From: an uncultured Clostridia bacterium
GTDB taxonomy: Bacteria; Bacillota; Clostridia; Oscillospirales; CAG-272
Direction of reading: 5' to 3'
Assembly: GCA_946618395.1 (NCBI GenBank)
Contig: CAMOLD010000076.1
Span: 1-6,334, forward strand
DNA length: 6,334 nt
The translations under genes and the position numbers were made by a program. The notes below the pieces were generated by a model. That model worked only from the letters and a program-made list of their open reading frames with translations, had not been told where the DNA came from and did no database searches. Positions 1 through 5,421 of this stretch are shown here, piece by piece. Every line of letters starts with the position of its first letter. The first letter of the stretch is position 1.

Positions 1-255
1 CCACTTCGATACGCTTCCGTATATAGTCAAACTCAACTTGTGAGGTTAACTCTGTTTCTTCGGGGACGGCCGGGCCGTTATGGTCCTGTTGCGGTTCCCA
101 AAACTGCCTGTCGCTCGTAGCACTCGCTCCGCAGTTTCGACCGCTGCCACTCGCGCACCTTCGCTTCTTCCGCCACCGGCGGCGCTCGGCGCGCTCCCCA
201 CTTCGATACGCTTCCATATATTGCCACGGTTGCAATCGTTTCGATACGCTTCCAT
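1..255 (-). repeat. Repeated GGAAGCGTATCGAA motif, three copies
   Basis: Read on the minus strand, GGAAGCGTATCGAA occurs at 240-253, 202-215 and 5-18. The last two copies are part of an 18-nt exact match (GGAAGCGTATCGAAGTGG at 198-215 and 1-18), each preceded by a similar ATATAYGG-type stretch. They are 197 bp apart, and copies one and two are 38 bp apart. The left copy touches the window edge, so it is unclear whether a 197-bp unit continues as a tandem array or only the short motif recurs. The repeats lie just downstream of the minus-strand promoter at 266-294. Confidence 0.75.
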
Positions 256-259
256 GACA
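1..259 (-). other. Probably transcribed region of unknown nature
   Basis: This GC-rich stretch follows a strong minus-strand promoter. Minus-strand frames are open (an 82-codon frame from about 294 to 46 and a 62-codon one from 266 to 78), but neither has a ribosome binding site and neither resembles a family I recognise. A third frame from about 130 to 1 reads protein-like (FWEPQQDHNG, then VPEETELTSQVEFDYIRKR), and the 62-codon frame also reads plausibly (VREWQRSKLRSECYERQ), so a frameshifted gene remnant is possible. A non-coding repetitive RNA is an alternative. GC-rich DNA gives open frames by chance, so no gene is called. Confidence 0.35.
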
Positions 260-265
260 TTCCCA

Positions 266-294
266 ATTATACCACAATCTTTTTGCAAGGTCAA
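266..294 (-). promoter_or_regulatory. Strong sigma-A-type promoter firing leftward
   Basis: On the minus strand TTGACC (294-289) and TATAAT (271-266) are separated by exactly 17 bp, and a TGG before the -10 gives an extended TGnTATAAT. Transcription would start near 259-260 and run into the GGAAGCGTATCGAA repeats. It diverges from the glnN promoter about 75 bp away. The hexamers are close to consensus, but the product is unidentified. Confidence 0.75.
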
Positions 295-367
295 TACCTT
301 TTTTTCAAAAAAGAGTAGCTTTTTGGCGTTGCGCGGCGGTCTTTATTCATATTTTTCTCATTTTTCC

Positions 368-396
368 TTGACAAAGCGGCTTTTTGCCAATATAAT
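368..396 (+). promoter_or_regulatory. Perfect-consensus sigma-A promoter of glnN
   Basis: TTGACA (368-373) and TATAAT (391-396) match the housekeeping consensus at all twelve positions with the ideal 17-bp spacer. The predicted start near 403 leaves a leader of about 46 nt, ending in AAAGGAG (433-439) nine bases before the glnN ATG. No GlnR-like TGTNA-N7-TNACA dyad or riboswitch-sized leader is visible. High basal expression, or control by a regulator not recognisable here, is inferred. Confidence 0.88.
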
Positions 397-448
397 TAGA
401 ATTAACTATCTATTTTCTTTTCATTCCGTTTGAAAGGAGTTTCGTTCC

Positions 449-2539
449 ATGTCCAAAAATATTCCCGAACTGTTCGGCTCGATGGTTTTTAACGATGACG
501 TCATGCGCGAGCGCCTCCCCGAGGGCGTTTATCAGTCGCTCTCCAAAACCGTGCTCTCCCGCAAGCCCATCGACCCCTCGATTGCCGACACCGTTGCCGC
601 CGCTATGAAAGATTGGGCAATTGAAAAAGGCGCTACCCATTATACCCATTGGTTCCAGCCTCTTTCGGGTATGACTGCCGAAAAGCACGACGCCTTTATC
701 TGCCCGGTCGGGCAAAGCCGCGTGGTGATGGAGTTTTCCGGCAAGGAACTTGTGCGCGGCGAGTCCGACGCCTCCTCCTTTCCCTCCGGCGGACTGCGCG
801 CCACCTTTGAGGCGCGGGGCTACACCGCCTGGGACCCCAGCTCCTATGCCTTTGTGAAGGGACAAACCCTCTATATTCCCACCGCGTTCTGCTCCTACAC
901 CGGCGACGCGCTGGACGCCAAAACGCCCCTGTTGCGTTCGATGAACGCGCTTTCCGACCAGGCAATCCGCATTCTTCGTCTATTTGGCGACACGACCTGC
1001 GACCGCGTGGACGTTTCGGTTGGCGGCGAGCAGGAATACTTTTTGATTGACCGCGAGCGCTATACCCTCCGCCCCGACTTGATTTTTACCGGGCATACCC
1101 TGTTCGGCGCCCCCGCCCCCAAAGGGCAGGAGCTGGAAGACCACTACTACGGCCCTCTGAAAACCCGGGTTGCCGCCTATATGTCGGATTTGGACGAAGC
1201 GCTTTGGGCGCTGGGCATTCCCGCCAAAACCAAGCACAACGAGGTTGCCCCCTGCCAGCATGAGCTGGCGCCGGTTTATTCCTCCGCCAATATTGCCGTT
1301 GACCAAAACCTCTTGATGATGGAGTTCATGAAAAAGATTGCCAAAAAGCACGGACTGGTCTGCCTGTTGCACGAAAAGCCCTTTGCCGGCGTGAACGGTT
1401 CGGGCAAGCATAACAACTGGTCGCTCACGGCAAACGGCAAAAATTTGCTGGATCCCGGCAAAACGCCCGCCGAAAACGCGCAGTTCCTTTTGATTCTTGC
1501 CGCCGTTGTCAAAGCGGTGGACGATTACCAGGATTTGTTGCGCCTCTCGGTCGCCTATGCCGGAAACGATCACCGCCTCGGCGCAAACGAGGCGCCGCCC
1601 TCCATTATTTCGGTCTTTGTTGGCGAGGAGTTGCGCGGCGTGATCGACTCGATTGTGGAAGGGACCGTTTACCACAAAACCAAGCGCACCATGATGGATT
1701 TGGGCATTCCCACCATCCCCATCTTCCGCAAGGACACCACCGACCGCAACCGCACCGCTCCCGTTGCCTTTACCGGCAATAAGTTTGAGTTCCGTATGCC
1801 CGGGTCCTCGCAAAATCTGGCGCTCCCCAACACCGTGCTCAACACCGCCGTTGCAAACTCGTTCCGCGCGTTTGCCGACGAAATTGAGGCGGCTTCCGAC
1901 CGCCCCGCCGCCATTGCAAAAGTCATTCACGACGCTTTCACGGCGCACGGGCGCATCCTGTTTGACGGCAACGCCTACTCCGAAGAATGGCGCAAAGAGG
2001 CCGCGCGCCGCGGACTTTTGAACCTGCCGACCTCGGTGGACGCCTACAAAACCTTCCTCGCGCCCAAAAATATCGCGCTGTTTACCTCCTTCGGCGTCAT
2101 GTCCGAAACCGAAATGCGCTCCCGCGAGGAAATCCTGTTTGAAAATTACGCAAAGATCATCAACATTGAGGCGCTGACCATGCTGACCATGGCTTCGCGC
2201 AACTATATCCCCGCCATTGAGGATTACCTTGCCGACCTTGCCGGCTCCGCCGAACGCAAACGCACCGTTTGCCCCGACGCCGACTGTTCCGTGGAAACCG
2301 ACCTGATCGCCCGGCTTTCCAAAATCAATGCCGAGATCTATACCGTAACTGCTAAACTGAAAGCCGCAGAACAACGCGCCGCAAAAACACCGTCTGTTCA
2401 CGAGCGCGCTGAAAAATACGCCAAATCGGTCATTCCGCTGATGAAAAAATTGAGAGCCGCCGTGGACTCCGCCGAGGAACTCACCGCCGCCTCTCATTGG
2501 CCCTTCCCAACCTACATTGACTTAATGTTCAGGTTGTAA
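449..2539 (+). CDS. glnN: Glutamine synthetase type III (GSIII)
   Basis: This cytoplasmic enzyme makes glutamine from glutamate, ammonium and ATP, the main ammonium-assimilation step. At 696 aa it has the usual GSIII length (about 700), far longer than type I enzymes. Visible landmarks are the N-terminal GSIII segment with THWFQPLSG (about 65-74) and GLRATFEARGYTAWDPSSYAF (from 115); the metal/glutamate strand GGEQEYFLID (192-201); HNEVAPCQHELAPVY (263-277); the nucleotide-binding loop NGSGKHNNWSL (316-326); and NRTAPVAF followed by KFEFRMPGSSQN (434-456). The C-terminal GSIII region ends in WPFPTYIDLMFRL. The start at 449 is set by AAAGGAG nine bases upstream. It has its own consensus promoter and appears monocistronic, with terminators close behind. 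The last codons AGG-TTG-TAA coincide with the start of a repeat element also found at the end of sigE. Family assignment is secure. Confidence 0.97.
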   Translation: MSKNIPELFGSMVFNDDVMRERLPEGVYQSLSKTVLSRKPIDPSIADTVAAAMKDWAIEKGATHYTHWFQPLSGMTAEKHDAFICPVGQSRVVMEFSGKELVRGESDASSFPSGGLRATFEARGYTAWDPSSYAFVKGQTLYIPTAFCSYTGDALDAKTPLLRSMNALSDQAIRILRLFGDTTCDRVDVSVGGEQEYFLIDRERYTLRPDLIFTGHTLFGAPAPKGQELEDHYYGPLKTRVAAYMSDLDEALWALGIPAKTKHNEVAPCQHELAPVYSSANIAVDQNLLMMEFMKKIAKKHGLVCLLHEKPFAGVNGSGKHNNWSLTANGKNLLDPGKTPAENAQFLLILAAVVKAVDDYQDLLRLSVAYAGNDHRLGANEAPPSIISVFVGEELRGVIDSIVEGTVYHKTKRTMMDLGIPTIPIFRKDTTDRNRTAPVAFTGNKFEFRMPGSSQNLALPNTVLNTAVANSFRAFADEIEAASDRPAAIAKVIHDAFTAHGRILFDGNAYSEEWRKEAARRGLLNLPTSVDAYKTFLAPKNIALFTSFGVMSETEMRSREEILFENYAKIINIEALTMLTMASRNYIPAIEDYLADLAGSAERKRTVCPDADCSVETDLIARLSKINAEIYTVTAKLKAAEQRAAKTPSVHERAEKYAKSVIPLMKKLRAAVDSAEELTAASHWPFPTYIDLMFRL

Positions 2540-2674
2540 GGGAGCGGGGGATGGAAGGCCGCGAGGGGGAGAGACCTTTTTTGCAAAAAAGTTCTCTCCC
2601 CCTCGCGCTCCCCCTCTTTCAAAAAACTCCCAAACAGGTGTTGGGAGTTTTTGAAAGAGGCTTTGTTTTCTGCT
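2531..2674 (+). repeat. Double-hairpin intergenic element, copy A
   Basis: This 144-bp stretch begins inside the last codons of glnN (AGGTTGTAAGGG) and ends at TTTGTTTTCTGCT. It aligns along nearly its whole length with the reverse complement of 3662-3809. It holds two hairpins. The first pairs GCGAGGGGGAGAG (2561-2573) with its exact complement (2594-2606) and has a T6/A6 inner stem. The second pairs CTCCCAA with TTGGGAG (2627-2647) and is flanked by A and T tracts. No transposase or target-site duplication is visible. It is best read as a dispersed terminator-like repeat. Confidence 0.85.
2614..2659 (+). terminator. Intrinsic terminator of glnN
   Basis: CTCTTTC-A6-CTCCCAA (2614-2633) and TTGGGAG-T5-GAAAGAG (2641-2659) form a long stem with a 7-nt loop. 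The CTCCCAA/TTGGGAG core followed by five T gives a classical rho-independent terminator on the plus strand. It forms the distal half of copy A of the repeat element. Confidence 0.8.
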
Positions 2675-2692
2675 ACGGGTATCCGCCGCGCC

Positions 2693-2714
2693 AACCCGCG
2701 GAACGCGGGTTTTC
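2693..2714 (+). terminator. GC-rich hairpin with short T tail
   Basis: AACCCGCG (2693-2700) and CGCGGGTT (2704-2711) pair perfectly across a GAA triloop, followed by TTC. The stem is strong but the T tract is short, so this is a back-up terminator or simply a stable hairpin between the convergent glnN and XRE genes. Confidence 0.5.
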
Positions 2715-2716
2715 AT

Positions 2717-2757
2717 ATAAAAAGAGCAAAGCGCAGCTTGCACTTTGCTCTTTTTAT
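2717..2757. terminator. Bidirectional terminator between convergent genes
   Basis: ATAAAAAGAGCAAAG (2717-2731) and CTTTGCTCTTTTTAT (2743-2757) form a perfect 15-bp stem with an 11-nt loop. It reads as a stem plus T-run on both strands, fitting its place between the convergent 3' ends of glnN (plus) and the XRE gene (minus). Confidence 0.85.
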
Positions 2758-2760
2758 TTT

Positions 2761-2779
2761 GCGGAATGTCCCATTCCGC
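2761..2779. other. Short perfect hairpin
   Basis: GCGGAATG (2761-2768) and CATTCCGC (2772-2779) pair perfectly across a TCC loop. There is no T tract beyond it on the plus strand; on the minus strand a few As follow. It is the last of five stem-loops in this spacer and its role is unknown. Confidence 0.45.
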
Positions 2780-2818
2780 CCGGCGCGGCGGGAACGGTTT
2801 GAGTTATGATCGCGTTTT

Positions 2819-3061
2819 TTACTTTATCTCCTGCTCCAAACCGTCAAAAATATCGGAGTCGAAAAATTCGCGGAGCGAAATATCCCAACCATCGCAAAGC
2901 TTCTTAATGGAAACAACGCCCGGATTTTGGCTTTTCTCGTTCAACATACTGTAAATTGTTGAAGGCGCAACACCGGAAATGTTTGCAAGCGCATTGATGG
3001 TCATATTTTTCTCATTACAAATTTGTAAAATTCTTTTTGCAACAGCCTTTTTGGTATTCAT
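2819..3061 (-). CDS. Small XRE-family helix-turn-helix regulator
   Basis: This is an 80-aa protein made almost entirely of a Cro/CI-type helix-turn-helix domain. KKAVAKRILQICNEKNMTI (4-22) is helix 1. NALANISGVAPSTIYSMLNE (23-42) contains the HTH, with APSTIYSML as the recognition helix, followed by NPGVVSIKKLCDGWDISLREFF (47-68). The tail ends in SDIFDGLEQEIK. There is no sensor domain, so it is probably a simple dimeric repressor or a partner-controlled one. The ATG at 3061 is preceded by GGGAGG with 6-nt spacing. It is divergent from the SLOG gene across 132 bp carrying four dyad operator sites, suggesting that it controls both itself and its neighbour. The gene is much more AT-rich than glnN and sigE, a sign of transfer. 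The fold is certain; its targets are inferred. Confidence 0.92.
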   Translation of the reverse strand: MNTKKAVAKRILQICNEKNMTINALANISGVAPSTIYSMLNEKSQNPGVVSIKKLCDGWDISLREFFDSDIFDGLEQEIK

Positions 3062-3094
3062 AATGTTCCTCCCAATTTACGATTTATCGCTAAA

Positions 3095-3100
3095 ATTTTA
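3095..3100 (-). promoter_or_regulatory. Candidate -10 of the XRE gene
   Basis: TAAAAT (minus strand, 3100-3095) lies 34 bp before the XRE ATG, with no good -35 at 17 bp (operator site 2 occupies that place). An alternative uses TTGACT (3143-3138) with an imperfect -10 inside site 2. The choice cannot be settled by eye. Confidence 0.4.
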
Positions 3101-3131
3101 CCCAAATTTGCGATAAATCGTGTGGGATATA

Positions 3132-3160
3132 TCGTAAAGTCAAGAATTTTGTGCTATAAT
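3132..3160 (+). promoter_or_regulatory. SLOG gene promoter, extended -10
   Basis: TGCTATAAT (3152-3160) is a perfect extended -10. The -35 position at 17-bp spacing (TCGTAA, 3132-3137) matches poorly and lies inside operator site 3. Start is expected near 3167, within operator site 4, so repressor binding would block polymerase at both ends. Confidence 0.75.
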
Positions 3161-3193
3161 TACGATATATCCCACAAAAAGAGGAGATAATTT

Positions 3194-3637
3194 ATGGTTT
3201 GCACCTTTTTTGGTCACCGATTTGTAAACGATGAAATAGAACCCATTTTAAGGTCAACGCTTATCGGTTTGATAGAAAAATACGGTGTTAGAGTATTTTA
3301 TGTTGGCAATCACGGCGGCTTTGATTCTTTGGTTTGTCGTGTGTTGAAAAATCTTTCAAAAAGTTATCCAATTGATTATCACATTGTGCTTGCCTATATG
3401 CCTGCAAAGAAGAGCTATTCGGATGCAACGGACTATTCAAAATCCATTCTTCCAAACGGCATCGAAACGGTTCCAAAGCGGTTTGCCATTTCCTTTCGTA
3501 ATAAATGGATGATTCTTCAATCCGATTATGTCGTAACTTATGTTACACATAGCATTGGCTCCGGCGCGGCGCAATTCAAAGCAATGGCGCAAAAGAAAGG
3601 AAAAACGGTGATTGAACTTTCGAGAGAAACCGATTGA
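3194..3637 (+). CDS. SLOG-fold (DUF1273/YpsA-like) nucleotide-binding protein
   Basis: This is a 147-aa soluble protein. The N-terminal strand plus GHR motif (CTFFGHRF, 3-10), the glycine-rich YVGNHGGFDSLV (36-47) and the C-terminal RNKWMILQSDYVVTYV (102-117) with GSGAAQFKAMAQKKGKTVIEL (122-142) are the expected marks of the SLOG Rossmann-like superfamily, which includes DprA, YpsA/DUF1273 and LOG proteins. Family members bind nucleotides or nucleotide-derived ligands, and some serve in conflict or signalling systems; the ligand here cannot be told. Single-domain length suggests a stand-alone sensor or enzyme with no fused effector. The ATG at 3194 has AGGAG with 7-nt spacing. It is divergent from the XRE gene, with shared operators. 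AT-rich codon use (many AAA, TTT, ATA, AGA) contrasts with its neighbours. Fold assignment is good; function is unknown. Confidence 0.85.
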   Translation: MVCTFFGHRFVNDEIEPILRSTLIGLIEKYGVRVFYVGNHGGFDSLVCRVLKNLSKSYPIDYHIVLAYMPAKKSYSDATDYSKSILPNGIETVPKRFAISFRNKWMILQSDYVVTYVTHSIGSGAAQFKAMAQKKGKTVIELSRETD

Positions 3638-3661
3638 TTTTCTAAAACAAACTCCGCCAGA

Positions 3662-3809
3662 AGCAGAAAACAAAACCATTTTCAAAAAGCTCCCAAAGCC
3701 TGTTTGGGAGTTTTTTGGAAAGAGGGAGAGCGCGAGAGGGGGAGAACCGCTTTTTTAAAAAGGGTTCTCCCCCTCTCGCGACCTATCCTTCCCTCTCCCC
3801 CTACAACCT
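3662..3809 (-). repeat. Double-hairpin intergenic element, copy B (inverted)
   Basis: On the minus strand this 148-bp stretch starts with AGGTTGTAGGGG, inside the last codons of sigE, and ends with TTTGTTTTCTGCT. It matches copy A (2531-2674) in order and structure. The first hairpin is an 18-bp perfect stem (3731-3748 with 3763-3780); the second pairs CTCCCAAA (3690-3697) with TTTGGGAG (3703-3710). Its sequence differs from copy A by paired changes that keep both stems intact. Confidence 0.85.
3684..3716. terminator. Bidirectional terminator for SLOG gene and sigE
   Basis: An A5 tract, the stem CTCCCAAA/TTTGGGAG with a 5-nt loop, then T6 (3711-3716) gives an intrinsic terminator on the plus strand 50 bp after the SLOG stop. 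On the minus strand the same stem is followed by CTTTTTG, so it can also end the spoIIGA-sigE transcript. Confidence 0.85.
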
Positions 3810-4499
3810 CCCTGCCATGCGGGTGCGGAGGTTGGAGAGGATGCGTTTTTCCAGGCGGGAGATATAGGACTGCGAGATTCCCATGCGGTCGGCGACCTCT
3901 TTTTGGGTCAATTCGGTGCCGCCGCGAAAGCCGAAGCGCAGTTCGATCAGCTCGCGCTCGCGGGGAGAGAGCTCGGCAACGGCGGCGCGGACGGCTTCGC
4001 GCTCCTCGCGCAATTCCATCTCGTAGCCGACGGTGTCCTCCTCGGCGCCCAGAACATCCGAAAGGAGGAGCTCGTTGCCGTCCCAATCCATGTTGATCGG
4101 CTCCTCCATAGAAACTTCCAGCCGCCCGGAAGATCGCTTGCGGATATACATTAAAATCTCGTTTTCAATGCAGCGCGAGGCATAGGTGGCAAGCTTGATG
4201 TTCTTGTCGGCGCGAAAGGTTTTGACGGCTTTGACCAGCCCCAGCGTGCCGATGGAGATCAAATCCTCAATGCCAACGCCGGTGTTGTCAAAACGCTTGG
4301 CAAGAAAAGCGACCAGGCGCAGGTTATGCTCAATCAGTTTGATTTGGGCGTCCTCTTCCTCAATGCGGGCAACCAGGGCGCTCTCCTCCTCGGGCGAAAG
4401 AGGCGGCGGCAGGACCTGCGGCCCGTTGATGTAAAAAATGCCGCGCGGACGAATCCGGAGCAAAAACCAGGCGCGCAAACGCGCGATCCAACGAAACAT
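3801..4499 (-). CDS. sigE: Pro-sigma-E, mother-cell sporulation sigma factor
   Basis: This 232-aa sigma-70-family factor directs early mother-cell transcription during sporulation. It is made as an inactive precursor. The N-terminal pro-sequence (about 1-22, MFRWIARLRAWFLLR...) is basic and hydrophobic as expected for membrane association, but unusually rich in Arg and Trp rather than Lys. The mature part starts near FYINGPQVLPPPL (22-34), aligning with the B. subtilis YYIGGSEALPPPL cleavage region. Region 2 is visible as IEHNLRLVAFLAKRFDNTG (56-74), IEDLISIGTLGLVKAV (77-92) and LATYASRCIENEILMYIRK (103-121). The hallmark MDWDGNELLLSDVLG follows (137-151). Region 4 carries LTQKEVADRMGISQSYISRLEKRI (197-220). 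AAAGGAG lies about 6 nt before the ATG. It is 27 bp downstream of spoIIGA in the same operon. The expected sigG is not next; a terminator-bearing repeat that overlaps the last codons follows. Confidence 0.96.
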   Translation of the reverse strand: MFRWIARLRAWFLLRIRPRGIFYINGPQVLPPPLSPEEESALVARIEEEDAQIKLIEHNLRLVAFLAKRFDNTGVGIEDLISIGTLGLVKAVKTFRADKNIKLATYASRCIENEILMYIRKRSSGRLEVSMEEPINMDWDGNELLLSDVLGAEEDTVGYEMELREEREAVRAAVAELSPRERELIELRFGFRGGTELTQKEVADRMGISQSYISRLEKRILSNLRTRMAGRL

Positions 4500-4526
4500 A
4501 GTGTGTCTCCTTTGTTAGTGATATTT

Positions 4527-5390
4527 TCAATTTCCGATCAGGGCGTCGAATCCGGCGGCGCGGTCGCCGAGCGGAACCGGGGCGATTAAATGGTTGGTCT
4601 CCCGTTTGCCCGCGCGGCTCTTTTTGAGGTCCGAAAGCAGGACGCGATCCGGCACAACGGCAATCAATAACCGCTCCCCTGTGGCACCGCTCGCCGGAAT
4701 CAGCCGCAGGCGGCGGGCAAGCTCCGGGGGGCGCAGGTTGGAAATATCCGCCTGCGGCACAAGCAGTTCGGGCGGCAGAATCCCGCGCAGTTTTGCGGGA
4801 TCGCAAAGAATGACCGGCCGCCCGGAAACCGGCTCGCAAAGCAGGTTCCCGGTGTCCACCAGCGCGCGGAAGCTGACCGGTTTGCCAAACAGCACCGCCT
4901 CCACCAAAACCGCGCTTGCCTTGTTTGCCCTGCCGAGCAGTTTGCCGCCTTTGCGCGTGAGCAGTCCGCTGACCAGCGCAAGGAGCGCAAAAAGCCAAAC
5001 CGAAATATGGTCCTCGGTCAGCGCGTCAAGGGGCAGGTTCAGGCGGTTGAGCGCCCAAAACAGCGCCGTCATAAAGCCGCCCAACAGCACCGAGATCACA
5101 AAAAACGCCCCCACCGTGCGCGCGCCCTGCCAAAATTTTGCCCCTTTGCGCGCAAACACAACGGCGCAAATGCCGCAGGCGCCCAGCGCGTCGCAAAAAA
5201 GCTCCCAAAAGCCGCCAATACCCAAGAGAAGCACGGCAACAGAGAACAGTCCGCCAGCCGCCGCGCCCAGCAACAACCGCCAGCGGCGCGGTTTGCTATG
5301 TAACATGAGCGCTGTCAAATTCAGGCAGAGCAGATCCATGCTGGCGTTGACGAAAAAATAAAGATCAACGTAAACTTCTCCCGCAGGCAT
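4527..5390 (-). CDS. spoIIGA: SpoIIGA, membrane aspartic protease for pro-sigma-E
   Basis: This 287-aa sporulation protein sits in the septal membrane and cleaves the sigma-E pro-sequence once triggered from the forespore by SpoIIR. The N-terminal half has about five hydrophobic segments (about 7-31, 39-58, 61-80, 92-113 and 128-144), beginning with the family-typical EVYVDLYFFVNASMDLLCL. The soluble half carries the catalytic aspartate in ALVDTGNLLCEPVSGRPVI (D179-T180-G181), an aspartic protease motif, and ends in AAGFDALIGN. The start at 5390 was chosen because AAGGAGGTG lies ideally placed upstream and the protein then begins like the family; the frame is open up to 5570 but those 60 extra codons lie over the promoter. 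Gene order spoIIGA-sigE confirms the assignment. The upstream region shows a Spo0A-type promoter. Confidence 0.94.
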   Translation of the reverse strand: MPAGEVYVDLYFFVNASMDLLCLNLTALMLHSKPRRWRLLLGAAAGGLFSVAVLLLGIGGFWELFCDALGACGICAVVFARKGAKFWQGARTVGAFFVISVLLGGFMTALFWALNRLNLPLDALTEDHISVWLFALLALVSGLLTRKGGKLLGRANKASAVLVEAVLFGKPVSFRALVDTGNLLCEPVSGRPVILCDPAKLRGILPPELLVPQADISNLRPPELARRLRLIPASGATGERLLIAVVPDRVLLSDLKKSRAGKRETNHLIAPVPLGDRAAGFDALIGN

Positions 5391-5421
5391 TGCAGCCACC
5401 TCCTTTTTTTCTGCTGCTTTC

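Larger units (their letters stand above)
3079..3176. promoter_or_regulatory. Four-site operator region between XRE and SLOG genes
   Basis: A 12-bp dyad of consensus GNGATAWATCGT occurs four times: 3079-3090 (minus), 3110-3121 (plus), 3124-3135 (plus) and 3162-3173 (minus). Sites 1 and 2 form an exact 12-bp inverted pair. Sites 3 and 4 lie inside an exact 17-bp inverted repeat (TGTGGGATATATCGTAA at 3121-3137, complement at 3160-3176) with a 22-nt spacer. Sites 3 and 4 cover the -35 and start region of the SLOG promoter; sites 1 and 2 are placed similarly toward the XRE gene. They are probably operators of the XRE protein (inference from placement). Confidence 0.8.
2675..3661. other. AT-rich accessory module between inverted repeats
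   Basis: The XRE/SLOG pair and its control region are clearly more AT-rich than glnN, sigE, spoIIGA and the aminopeptidase gene. They sit exactly between the two inverted copies of the double-hairpin element (2531-2674 and 3662-3809). They also interrupt the usual spoIIGA-sigE-sigG order, since no sigG follows sigE here. No integrase, transposase or attachment site is visible. Acquisition by transfer is inferred; the mechanism is not shown. Confidence 0.5.

Noticed and set aside
1..255. CRISPR array from the GGAAGCGTATCGAA copies
   Set aside because: Only three copies occur, with very unequal spacing (38 and 197 bp) and a 14-18 bp unit, unlike regular CRISPR repeats and spacers.
397..448. 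A riboswitch or attenuator in the glnN leader
   Set aside because: The predicted leader is only about 46 nt and shows no stable stem or terminator before the ribosome binding site.
980..2497. A 505-codon open frame on the minus strand opposite glnN
   Set aside because: It is antisense to a secure glutamine synthetase, its Gly/Val/Phe-rich translation matches no fold I know, and no ribosome binding site precedes it; it results from GC-rich codon bias.
2512..2802. Short frames of 60-83 codons over the glnN downstream spacer
   Set aside because: They translate hairpin sequence (runs of Pro, Leu, Lys, Gly), change with every stem, and have no ribosome binding sites.
2531..3809. Classical insertion sequence or composite transposon
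   Set aside because: No transposase, integrase or target-site duplication is visible, and the flanking repeats act as gene-end terminators; only a cassette-like arrangement can be supported.
3682..4096. Open frames on both strands over the sigE 3' end and repeat copy B
   Set aside because: Their translations are low-complexity readings of palindromic GC-rich sequence and shadow frames of sigE.
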